A DNA stretch of 7,474 bases, from the NCBI GenBank assembly GCA_027025615.1, contig JALVQM010000027.1:1-7474 (forward strand), in the 5' to 3' direction. The translations under genes and the position numbers were made by a program. The stretch comes from Desulfobacteraceae bacterium (GTDB lineage Bacteria > Desulfobacterota > Desulfobacteria > Desulfobacterales > Desulfosarcinaceae). Under the pieces are notes generated by a model, which ran no database searches, was not told where the DNA came from, and worked only from the letters and a program-made list of their open reading frames with translations. Shown here piece by piece: positions 1 through 5,549 of this stretch. Within the stretch, counting starts at the first letter, position 1; each line of letters starts with the position of its first letter.

Positions 1-718
1 GGCCAATCAGCTTGGCCGCGTAGATAAGCAAGCGTGTACTTGCTCCTTCTGCAAGGCCTCGCTGCTGAATGGAGCGTATCTTGGACGCCAGCCGTACCAG
101 GCAAGCTGCCGTCTCATTGTCCGTCCACCCCTCCCGCATTACGATCAACTCCTCTTTATCAGGCTCAGGGTAGTCGAACTCTAGGGACACAAATCTCTGG
201 CGGGTACTGGGCTTGAGATCCTTGACTACCGACTGGTAGCCCGGGTTATATGAAATTACCATCAGAAAATCGGGATGGGCCGGCAGCACCTCAGGTTTCT
301 TGTCAATATTCAGGGTACGGCGGTCGTCGGTAAGGGGATGAATTACCACCGTCGTATCCTTGCGGGCTTCGACTATCTCGTCCAGGTAGCAGATTGCACC
401 AATCCTCATGGCCTGGGTCAAGGGCCCGTCGCTCCAGACAGTCTGATCGTCCTTGAGCAGGAACCGTCCAATGAGGTCGCTGGCGAACAAATCTTCATGG
501 CAGGCAATGGTGATCAATGGCCGCTCAAGTTTCCATGCCATGTACTGGACAAAACGAGTTTTGCCGCAACCTGTAGGCCCTTTGAGCATTACCGGCAATT
601 TGGCTTGCCAGGCGGCTTCAAACAAACTTATTTCGTCATTCTGCGACAGATAAAATGGTTCGGATGATATCCGGAATTCAGTTGCCAGGTCTCTGCTTTG
701 ACTGTCTTTTTGATTCAT
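1..718 (-). CDS. CbbQ/NirQ/NorQ/GvpN-family MoxR AAA+ ATPase (C-terminus cut off by window edge)
   Basis: Reading the minus strand from the ATG at 718 gives 239 codons without a stop, running off the left edge. Visible AAA+ parts are the Walker A GPTGCGKT (residues 47-54), a Walker B ending in LDE (D113, E114), a sensor-1-like Asn in SYNPGYQ (N158), and an arginine-finger region KPSTRQRF (170-177). The text around these (LPVMLKGPTGCGKTRF, FVSLEFDYPEP) is typical of the CbbQ/NorQ/GvpN branch of MoxR ATPases. Family members are about 260-270 residues, so perhaps 25-30 are missing. These ATPases remodel or activate a metalloenzyme (Rubisco for CbbQ, nitric oxide reductase for NorQ), usually with a VWA-domain partner (CbbO/NorD). 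Any such partner would lie left of the window, so the client cannot be named here. The start is supported by an in-frame stop upstream (784-782) with no other ATG. The Shine-Dalgarno (TGGAAA) is weak. Confidence 0.9.
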   Translation of the reverse strand, partial: MNQKDSQSRDLATEFRISSEPFYLSQNDEISLFEAAWQAKLPVMLKGPTGCGKTRFVQYMAWKLERPLITIACHEDLFASDLIGRFLLKDDQTVWSDGPLTQAMRIGAICYLDEIVEARKDTTVVIHPLTDDRRTLNIDKKPEVLPAHPDFLMVISYNPGYQSVVKDLKPSTRQRFVSLEFDYPEPDKEELIVMREGWTDNETAACLVRLASKIRSIQQRGLAEGASTRLLIYAAKLIG

Positions 719-752
719 ATTTTCCAGTTTCCAGATTATGTTTTCGAAAAAT

Positions 753-799
753 ACGGCTATCCAGACAAAATAACAAACCTTTTACAAAACCATAGCCGT
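753..799. repeat. 8-bp inverted repeat in the divergent control region
   Basis: ACGGCTAT (753-760) and its exact reverse complement ATAGCCGT (792-799) are 31 bases apart. The right arm ends on the first base of the traB -35 box. The spacing (39 bp centre to centre, close to four helical turns) would allow a looping or tetrameric regulator to act on both divergent genes. No regulator is encoded nearby, and an 8-bp match can arise by chance. Confidence 0.3.
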
Positions 800-826
800 T
801 GACATAGTTAGGACAAGGGCTATTAT
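799..826 (+). promoter_or_regulatory. Predicted sigma-70 promoter of the traB-like gene
   Basis: A perfect -35 box TTGACA (799-804) is followed, after 16 bases, by TATTAT (821-826, 5 of 6 matches to TATAAT). The expected start of transcription is near 833, giving a leader of about 70 bases before the ATG at 905. This is one of the best promoter matches in the window. It is an inference from consensus only. Confidence 0.6.
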
Positions 827-904
827 ATTGGCTCAAGTCGGCCGCCAGCCGGACCGAAACAAACACAAGGGATTAATTTGCAGTAAAGGATACTTATAAC
901 TTCT

Positions 905-2074
905 ATGGAAACCAATGACAATAACCAGATGATTCGCCGGCTCAAGGTCGAAGACAAGGAAATCATCCTGGTGGGCACAGCCCACGTTTCCCACCAAAGT
1001 GTTGAGCAAGTCCGCCGGATAATCGAAAGTGAAAACCCGGACACGGTCTGTGTGGAACTGTGCCAGTCACGCTACCAGGCCATGCGCAGCCAGGACAACT
1101 GGCAAAATACCGATATTGTTAAAATCATAAAGGATAAAAAGACCTATGTCCTGCTGTCCAACCTGATCCTGGCTTCCTTTCAACGCCGGATAGCCGCCAA
1201 GCTGGATATCAGGCCGGGCCAGGAAATGCTCCAGGCCATAGAGTCGGCCGAAGAAGCAGGGGCACAGGTCTGCCTGGCAGATCGCGACATCCGCACTACC
1301 CTTTCTCGAACCCTGCGCAGCCTCAACCTCTGGCAAAAAACAAAGCTGCTTTTCCAACTGCTCCTGTCCATGTCCGAAGCCGACGACATAGACGCTGAAC
1401 AAATCGAAGCCCTTAAACAAAAAGACGTCTTGGATGCCGTGCTGTCTGAAATCGGCCAAGACCTGCCCACCATCAGAACCACCCTGATCGATGAAAGAGA
1501 TCTTTACATGGCGGCCAAGATAAGGTCCGCACCAGGCACCAAAATCGTGGCCGTGGTGGGAGCAGGTCATCTCCAGGGTATTTTAAAACACTGGGAAGAA
1601 CCCATCGACCTGGAGCCCCTTGATACAGTCCCGCCCAAAAATCCCTGGATAGGCATGTTGAAATGGATTATACCTCTGGCAATTCTGGCCCTGCTGGCTT
1701 ACGGCTTTACCGCCGGCGGTGCCCAAGCCGGCAAAAGCATGCTGGTTTGGTGGATAGCCGCCAACGGCATCCTGGCCGGCATAGGGGCTTTGGCCGCCCT
1801 GGCCCACCCCCTTACTGTGGCCTCATCTGTGCTGGCGGCGCCCCTGACCTCTTTAAATCCCATGATCGCCGCCGGATGGGTCTCCGGCCTGGTGGAAGCT
1901 TTTTCCAGAAAGCCCCAGGTACGTGATTTTGAAAACCTTCACCAGGACATCCAATCCTTCAAGGGATTCTGGAAAAACAAGGTAACCCGGATTCTGCTGG
2001 TGGTTGTGTTCACCAACCTGGGCAGTTCCCTGGGTACCTTTGTAGCCCTGCCATTGATGATGCACTCCCTCTAG
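905..2074 (+). CDS. TraB/PrgY-family membrane protein
   Basis: The 389-residue protein has an N-terminal TraB domain (about 15-230) followed by a hydrophobic C-terminal region. The family's hallmark GTAHVS sits at 24-29 (H27), with E51 shortly after. Other conserved blocks are ADRDIRTTLSR (125-135), DERD (196-199) and the second Gly/His motif GAGHLQGIL (219-227, H222). Likely membrane segments are 252-271, 278-300, 303-325 and 362-385. Length and layout match the bacterial/archaeal TraB/PrgY group. PrgY of enterococci blocks self-response to the sex pheromone, and the related animal TIKI proteins are metalloproteases using the same Gly/His motifs. The role of the bacterial members outside conjugation is unknown, and nothing nearby points to conjugation. 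The start at 905 has AAAGGA (885-890) at a rather long 14-base spacing. Met9 is an alternative start but has no better ribosome site. The stop lies 2 bases from the convergent purN stop. Confidence 0.88.
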   Translation: METNDNNQMIRRLKVEDKEIILVGTAHVSHQSVEQVRRIIESENPDTVCVELCQSRYQAMRSQDNWQNTDIVKIIKDKKTYVLLSNLILASFQRRIAAKLDIRPGQEMLQAIESAEEAGAQVCLADRDIRTTLSRTLRSLNLWQKTKLLFQLLLSMSEADDIDAEQIEALKQKDVLDAVLSEIGQDLPTIRTTLIDERDLYMAAKIRSAPGTKIVAVVGAGHLQGILKHWEEPIDLEPLDTVPPKNPWIGMLKWIIPLAILALLAYGFTAGGAQAGKSMLVWWIAANGILAGIGALAALAHPLTVASSVLAAPLTSLNPMIAAGWVSGLVEAFSRKPQVRDFENLHQDIQSFKGFWKNKVTRILLVVVFTNLGSSLGTFVALPLMMHSL

Positions 2075-2076
2075 CT

Positions 2077-2877
2077 TCAGCCCTCGGCCAGTATCTTGAC
2101 CACCGTCCGGCTGTAAAGGCTTCCGTCATCCAGCTTGTGGGTCAGCCTGACGGTCCTGAGCCTGTTGCGGGCAAAAAGCTGGATACATTCAGGGTATAGC
2201 TGCCACTCCTGTTCAAGCCCTTTCTGTTTAATGGTATCCAGGCTGTCGCCTTCTTCGATGGCAAAGCAACGCTGCCCGATGATCGGTCCGCTGTCTTCAC
2301 CATAGTCTATGAAGTGGACGGTACATCCTCCAACCTTGCACCCGTAACGGTAGGTATCACCATAACCGTCAACCCCAGGGAAAGAAGGCAGCAGGGCCGG
2401 GTGAATATTCATTATCCTGGGATTGTCTTGGTCTGTGTTGAAACGGTCAATGAAATAGGGTGTCAGGTTGCGCATGAAGCCCGCCAGAACGAGAAGATCT
2501 ATCCGGTATGGTTCTATTTGCGCCAGCAAGGCTGCCTCAGCCGCGGCACGGGTGGCAAAAAAAGCTTTTACCCGGGCCGAATCGCTGTCTTCAGGAAACA
2601 GGTTCTGGCGCTGCAGACAATCCTGGAGATCGAAATCCTGTGGCAACGCCAGGGCTTCTGGTGACTTGCGATATTTCCGGATGATTTCTCCATAATCGAC
2701 CACGAAAGTCGGAATATTATGGTCCCGGGCTCTTTGCAGGCCCCGGACGCCATCTTTGTCCGAGCCAACAAAGACCACCTGTCCATCAATCCGGCCATCT
2801 TCGCAGGCATCGATAATGGCCTGCAGGTTGGTACCGCCTCCTGAAATCAGGGCTCCGATTCTTATTGCCTTGTCCAT
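2077..2877 (-). CDS. purN: Phosphoribosylglycinamide formyltransferase, enlarged form
   Basis: PurN transfers a formyl group from 10-formyl-tetrahydrofolate to glycinamide ribonucleotide (GAR), the third step of cytosolic purine synthesis. The 266-residue product has the phosphate loop LISGGGTNLQAIIDAC (10-25), the core strand LVLAGFMRNL (129-138), NIHPALLPSFPG (157-168) and TVHFIDYGEDSGPII (186-200). The catalytic triad is intact as N157, H159 and D195 (N106, H108, D144 in E. coli). Two oddities stand out. About 42 extra residues lie between the N-terminal strand and LAGFMR, within roughly 63-115, and the loop after PG reads VDGYGDTYRYGCKVGG instead of the E. coli HTH-containing loop. The C-terminus (240-266) is also distinctive. 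The start is fixed by an almost perfect Shine-Dalgarno. The gene stands alone, divergent from the EAL-HDOD gene and convergent with traB. Confidence 0.93.
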   Translation of the reverse strand: MDKAIRIGALISGGGTNLQAIIDACEDGRIDGQVVFVGSDKDGVRGLQRARDHNIPTFVVDYGEIIRKYRKSPEALALPQDFDLQDCLQRQNLFPEDSDSARVKAFFATRAAAEAALLAQIEPYRIDLLVLAGFMRNLTPYFIDRFNTDQDNPRIMNIHPALLPSFPGVDGYGDTYRYGCKVGGCTVHFIDYGEDSGPIIGQRCFAIEEGDSLDTIKQKGLEQEWQLYPECIQLFARNRLRTVRLTHKLDDGSLYSRTVVKILAEG

Positions 2878-2880
2878 GAG

Positions 2881-2889
2881 ACCTCCTTT
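2881..2889 (-). promoter_or_regulatory. Strong Shine-Dalgarno of purN
   Basis: On the minus strand the bases before the ATG read AAAGGAGGT, with 3 bases (CTC) between it and the start codon. This is the fullest anti-16S match in the window. It fixes the purN start at 2877 and suggests efficient translation. Confidence 0.8.
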
Positions 2890-2904
2890 GGAATTTATGC
2901 CTGG

Positions 2905-2929
2905 CGGCCTGAAGCTAAAGTCCAGGCCG
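2905..2929 (-). promoter_or_regulatory. 7-bp GC-rich hairpin in the purN leader
   Basis: CGGCCTG (2905-2911) and CAGGCCG (2923-2929) are perfect inverted repeats around an 11-base loop. On the minus strand this lies about 15 bases upstream of the purN Shine-Dalgarno, so it would fold in the leader mRNA or act as an operator. It has no T-tract and matches no purine riboswitch that I recognise. Confidence 0.3.
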
Positions 2930-2982
2930 GATGAACCGATACAAAATAAGACGCAGCCAAATCAAAATACAGCTTTGCCCGA

Positions 2983-2994
2983 TTGAATATTCAA
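2983..2994. repeat. 12-bp perfect palindrome upstream of the EAL-HDOD gene
   Basis: TTGAATATTCAA is its own reverse complement and ends 16 bases before the ATG at 3011. The position would suit a repressor or a dimeric regulator of the EAL-HDOD gene. One or two perfect 12-bp palindromes are expected by chance in a window this size, so only the position argues for function. Confidence 0.3.
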
Positions 2995-3010
2995 GAAAGC
3001 TATTGGTAAC

Positions 3011-4225
3011 ATGAATACATTCGTTGCCCGCCAGCCAATTTTCAACCAACGCAAAAAAATTTTCGCCTATGAACTGCTGTTCCGTGACGGTACGGCAAAC
3101 GCCATGGGGGACATAGACGGCGATGTTGCCACAAGAACAGTACTGTCCAACAGTTTGTTTTCAATTGGACTGGAAACCATCCTTGGCGGGAAAAAGGGCT
3201 TTATCAATTTCACCTCTAACCTGCTTGCAAACAAAGTGCCCCTGCTGTTGCCCAAAAAATCCATTGTTGTGGAAATCCTGGAAAACGTCGATATCACCCC
3301 CGAACTGGTAACCGCCTGCCAACTCATGGCCAGCAAAGGTTATACCCTGGCGCTGGATGATTTCGTCTACGACGACATCTGGAAACCGTTACTGGAAATT
3401 GCCCATATAATCAAATTCGACCTGCGTCAAAGCACATTCGGTCAAATCCGGGATTACATTTCCAGGCTGGGGAACGGCAGGTTGAAACTGTTGGCCGAAA
3501 AGGTTGAAACCTACCAGGAGTTCATCTCAGCCCGGGAAATGGGGTTTGAGTTTTTCCAGGGTTACTTTTTCTGCAAACCTGAAGTTGTTCAAGGCAAGGC
3601 TGTACCCGGAATTAAATTAAACCTACTGCAACTGATGGCAAAAATCAATCAGCCTGATTTCAATTTCAACCAACTGGAAAAAATTATCGAAAGGGATGTC
3701 AGCCTTTCATACAAGCTTCTACGCTACATCAATTCTGCTTTCTTCTCCAAGGCCAATCGGATCAGCTCCATCAAACAGGCCCTGGTCTACCTGGGGCAAA
3801 AAGAAATCCAGCGATTCATTTCACTCATTGCCATGAGCAACCTGGCAGCAGGCAAACCCAACGAACTTGTCCGCACATCCTGTATCAGGGCCAAGTTCTG
3901 TGAACTTGTTTCAGCAAATTGCAGCGGGCCATACGACCCGGCCCAACTTTTCACCCTGGGCATTTTTTCCCTGATAGACGCTATAATGGACCAGCCCATG
4001 GATACAATAATGGATTCCCTGCCCCTGGACGACGATATAAAATCCGCCCTGGCACAGCGTACCGGCCCTTTCTTTCCGTACCTTCAACTTGCAGAAGCTT
4101 ATGAACGCGGCAACTGGAAACTGCTTGGAAGCCTTACCGCCACCCTGGAATTAAAGGACGCAGAATTGCCCGCTCTTTATATTAAGGCCTGCCGTTGGGC
4201 TGATGCTCTGACCAGCCTTGCATAA
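3011..4225 (+). CDS. YuxH-type EAL-HDOD signalling protein
   Basis: The 404-residue protein joins an EAL-like domain (about 1-205) to a C-terminal HDOD domain (about 200-390), the layout of B. subtilis YuxH and Vibrio CdgJ. In the EAL half the ExLxR motif is kept as ELLFR (21-25), as are N66, E88, DD (116-117), IKFD (133-137), AEKVE (162-166) and QGYFF (183-187). The usual DDFGTG is DDFVYD and AEGVE is AEKVE. These changes are common in this subgroup, which often lacks cyclic-di-GMP phosphodiesterase activity. The HDOD half shows SYKLLRYINSAFF (233-245), typical of this non-enzymatic relative of HD domains, and GIFSLIDAIMDQPM (317-330). There is no signal peptide or membrane segment, so it should be cytoplasmic. 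A role in motility or surface behaviour is known for relatives but is not shown here. The Shine-Dalgarno is weak. The start fits the conserved N-terminus, VARQPIF. Confidence 0.9.
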   Translation: MNTFVARQPIFNQRKKIFAYELLFRDGTANAMGDIDGDVATRTVLSNSLFSIGLETILGGKKGFINFTSNLLANKVPLLLPKKSIVVEILENVDITPELVTACQLMASKGYTLALDDFVYDDIWKPLLEIAHIIKFDLRQSTFGQIRDYISRLGNGRLKLLAEKVETYQEFISAREMGFEFFQGYFFCKPEVVQGKAVPGIKLNLLQLMAKINQPDFNFNQLEKIIERDVSLSYKLLRYINSAFFSKANRISSIKQALVYLGQKEIQRFISLIAMSNLAAGKPNELVRTSCIRAKFCELVSANCSGPYDPAQLFTLGIFSLIDAIMDQPMDTIMDSLPLDDDIKSALAQRTGPFFPYLQLAEAYERGNWKLLGSLTATLELKDAELPALYIKACRWADALTSLA

Positions 4226-4288
4226 TCCAGAACTCGCCCCATGACCCGAAAAAATGTAATACCACCCGGCCATTCCATCACCTGTCAG

Positions 4289-4329
4289 GGCAGTCGTATT
4301 GAGAACCGATACTGCCACTTTTGGGTTTT
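4289..4329 (+). terminator. Weak candidate terminator after the EAL-HDOD gene
   Basis: Starting 64 bases past the stop, GGCA (4289-4292) pairs with TGCC (4313-4316), and GTATTG (4296-4301) pairs with CGATAC (4307-4312). The stem has one G-U pair, a 3-base bulge (GTC) and a 5-base loop. It is followed by an interrupted T-rich run, CTTTTGGGTTTT (4318-4329). The bulge and the broken T-tract make it weak. It runs directly into the predicted lipoprotein promoter. Confidence 0.4.
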
Positions 4330-4357
4330 GCCAACTATTGCAACTTTCACATATAAT
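4328..4357 (+). promoter_or_regulatory. Near-consensus promoter of the small lipoprotein gene
   Basis: The -35 box TTGCCA (4328-4333, 5 of 6) and a perfect -10 box TATAAT (4352-4357) are 18 bases apart. Transcription should start near 4364, leaving a leader of about 120 bases before the ATG at 4487. The surrounding sequence (CACATATAATAGGTAATTAA) is AT-rich, as expected for a promoter. Confidence 0.6.
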
Positions 4358-4377
4358 AGGTAATTAAGGAAGAGTCG

Positions 4378-4399
4378 ATCCGGTGATCTGCACCCGGAT
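4378..4399 (+). promoter_or_regulatory. Hairpin in the lipoprotein leader RNA
   Basis: ATCCGG (4378-4383) and CCGGAT (4394-4399) are perfect inverted repeats. Two more pairs (TG with CA) extend the stem past a one-base bulge, leaving a 5-base loop. Further downstream AACACGCA (about 4417-4424) can pair with TGTGTGTT (about 4444-4451) through one G-U pair. The leader could therefore fold substantially before the open Shine-Dalgarno. No known riboswitch or sRNA family is recognised. Confidence 0.35.
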
Positions 4400-4486
4400 T
4401 GGCCTGCCGGTACCAACCAACACGCATTCAACGCCAACAATGTTGTGTGTTCAGTCAGAGCACACCAAAAAACGGGAGGAGCTGGT

Positions 4487-4894
4487 ATGGGAAAAGGGAA
4501 GGTATTTGCGGTATTAGTTCTTTTTGTTTTAATGGCCGGGTGTGCAACCACTTCTGATTTTGATATTACAAAAGCAAATATGGACAAGGGACTCAATTCC
4601 TGTCTGGGTAAATTAACCAAAGACAGGCTGATAATGCTGGCTTCCACCCCTACAGAAAGAGTCAAGTTGGCAGATGGGGAAATATGGATTTATAAATATC
4701 GAAAATCGGTCGTTAAAACAACTACCACCGGAAATGGCTCATTGCTGTTTCCTCTTGAATCAGAATCAAAAACCCATGACTATGCTTTAGACGTAAGATT
4801 GCGCTTTGATGATAACGGGATACTTAACAGCTGGAGCTATAAAGGTAATATAACCGCCTTTAACCACCCTTTTAAAGATATTATGTGTAAATAA
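4487..4894 (+). CDS. Small lipoprotein, possible BamE/SmpA-like fold, function unknown
   Basis: The 135-residue product begins with a basic start (MGKGK), a hydrophobic stretch and a lipobox LMAGC, so lipidation would be at C19. Residue +2 is Ala rather than Asp, which by the E. coli Lol rule favours the outer membrane. The mature part has the pattern LGKLTKDRLIMLASTPTERV (40-59), GEIWIYKYRKS (64-74), then VRLRFDDNGILNSWSYKG (103-120). A short helix with a T-P turn, then W-x-Y, then a strand ending in F-D-G-L-W recalls BamE/SmpA proteins, but I do not recognise the family. I chose the ATG at 4487 over the in-frame GTG at 4445 because GGGAGGA (4474-4480) sits 6 bases upstream of it and it starts a clean signal peptide. 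The gene is AT-richer than its neighbours; 4681-4740 has 21 G/C in 60. It has its own promoter. Confidence 0.75.
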   Translation: MGKGKVFAVLVLFVLMAGCATTSDFDITKANMDKGLNSCLGKLTKDRLIMLASTPTERVKLADGEIWIYKYRKSVVKTTTTGNGSLLFPLESESKTHDYALDVRLRFDDNGILNSWSYKGNITAFNHPFKDIMCK

Positions 4895-4917
4895 TCTCAC
4901 TGGGTTGTGAAGCCTTG

Positions 4918-5084
4918 ATGGAAGAAACAGAATTTTGCTTGAATGATGAAATGTTCGGGAAAAGATGGAGGAAGGCATACCTGATATCAGTCCAAACAGA
5001 AAAAGGGCCCATGACCTGGTGATTGTTGACATCGGCCGCCGGCAATATTATTTTGATCCAAGTGTGGCCGAAACAGACTACTGA
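4918..5084 (+). pseudogene. Possible small ORF split by a frameshift (about 55 residues)
   Basis: Reading from the ATG at 4918 gives 34 codons (MEETEFCLNDEMFGK... ending KGPMTW) to a TGA at 5020-5022. The adjacent frame, from an ATG at 4965, reads 39 codons ending HDLVIVDIGRRQYYFDPSV... and stops at 5084. A -1 shift near the GAAAAAGGGCCC run (about 4999-5010) would join them into one protein-like sequence of about 55 residues, ending 35 bases before trxA. Explanations are a decayed gene, a sequencing error in the A/G run, a programmed frameshift, or chance. Against coding: the 4918 ATG has no good Shine-Dalgarno, the 4965 ATG has only GGGAAAAG, and the region also holds the likely trxA promoter. 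I do not recognise a family. Confidence 0.25.
5026..5054 (+). promoter_or_regulatory. Predicted trxA promoter
   Basis: A perfect -35 box TTGACA (5026-5031) is followed, after 17 bases, by TATTTT (5049-5054, 4 of 6 matches). Transcription would start near 5061, about 59 bases before the trxA ATG. The spacer is GC-rich (CGGCCGCCGG). It overlaps the second half of the possible split small ORF, so the two interpretations compete. Confidence 0.5.
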
Positions 5085-5119
5085 CTTAGCAAACATCCCA
5101 CAGAAAGAAAGGATTTATC

Positions 5120-5446
5120 ATGGCAGCAGGGATCCTCGAAATTGACGACAGCAACTTTGAAAGCAAAATATTGCAATCTGACAAACCCGTGGTAGTGGAT
5201 TTTTGGGCGCCCTGGTGTGGCCCATGCAAGGCAATCGGACCGCTTGTCGAGGATCTGGCCTCCACTTACGGAGAAAAGGTTAAATTTGCCAAATGTAACG
5301 TTGACGACAATCCAATCACCCCGGGCAAATATGGAATCAAGGCTATTCCGACCCTGATATTTTTCAAAGACGGCAAAGTGATGGACCAGATAACCGGAAT
5401 GGTGGCCAAATCACGCCTGGAAGAATCTATCCAGAAAATGCTCTAA
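5120..5446 (+). CDS. trxA: Thioredoxin
   Basis: This is a full-length 108-residue classical thioredoxin, a cytoplasmic disulfide reductase recharged by thioredoxin reductase that supplies electrons to enzymes such as ribonucleotide reductase and methionine sulfoxide reductase. The active site WCGPC is at 32-36 (redox cysteines C33 and C36). The buried acid is D27 in VVDFWA, and the cis-proline is P77 in AIPT. The NPITPGKYGIKAIPTLIFFKDGK stretch (64-86) is typical of the family. There is one extra cysteine (C59). The ATG has a good Shine-Dalgarno, AAAGGA (5108-5113), at 6 bases. No reductase gene is adjacent. The gene has a predicted promoter upstream and a strong terminator downstream, so it is probably a single-gene transcript. 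Confidence 0.97.
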   Translation: MAAGILEIDDSNFESKILQSDKPVVVDFWAPWCGPCKAIGPLVEDLASTYGEKVKFAKCNVDDNPITPGKYGIKAIPTLIFFKDGKVMDQITGMVAKSRLEESIQKML

Positions 5447-5472
5447 GGCGGCAAGACTTGAATTTACTACTT

Positions 5473-5513
5473 GGGCGGCGGTTTCAGGGAAAAACTGCCG
5501 TCCTTGTTTTTTT
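5473..5513 (+). terminator. Rho-independent terminator of trxA
   Basis: A 12-pair stem (5473-5484 with 5492-5503, two G-U pairs, otherwise perfect) closes a 7-base loop, CAGGGAA. It is followed at once by TTGTTTTTTT (5504-5513). It starts 26 bases after the trxA stop. This is the clearest terminator in the window and separates trxA from bamD. Confidence 0.9.
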
Positions 5514-5527
5514 GCTGCATCCAGCAA
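5512..5527 (+). repeat. Short inverted repeat between the trxA terminator and bamD
   Basis: TTGCTG (5512-5517) and CAGCAA (5522-5527) are perfect 6-base arms around CATC. The repeat abuts the terminator T-tract and ends 22 bases before the bamD ATG. It could fold in a bamD leader or be an operator, and it could also be chance. Confidence 0.3.
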
Positions 5528-5549
5528 CCGGACCCGACCTGGAGTTACC

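Noticed and set aside
275..667. 130-codon plus-strand frame over the AAA+ ATPase
   Set aside because: It is antisense to a gene with intact Walker A, Walker B and arginine-finger motifs, and its own product resembles no family.
1067..1570. 167-codon minus-strand frame inside traB
   Set aside because: It is the antisense shadow of the conserved TraB domain and shows no domain or ribosome site.
905..2074. Conjugation or pheromone system suggested by the TraB name
   Set aside because: No other conjugation, pheromone or plasmid genes are present, and TraB-domain proteins of this type occur widely on chromosomes.
4445..4486. In-frame GTG extension of the lipoprotein by 14 residues
   Set aside because: It would put MCSVRAHQKTGGAG before the signal peptide and has no ribosome site, while the ATG at 4487 has GGGAGGA at 6 bases.
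4440..4517. 25-codon upstream ORF overlapping the lipoprotein start
   Set aside because: The ATG at 4440 has no ribosome site and its frame crosses the lipoprotein's own Shine-Dalgarno and signal peptide. The product shows no recognisable protein character.
4285..4665. 126-codon minus-strand frame over the lipoprotein start
   Set aside because: It lies antisense to the better supported lipoprotein gene, has low-complexity composition and no ribosome site or domain.
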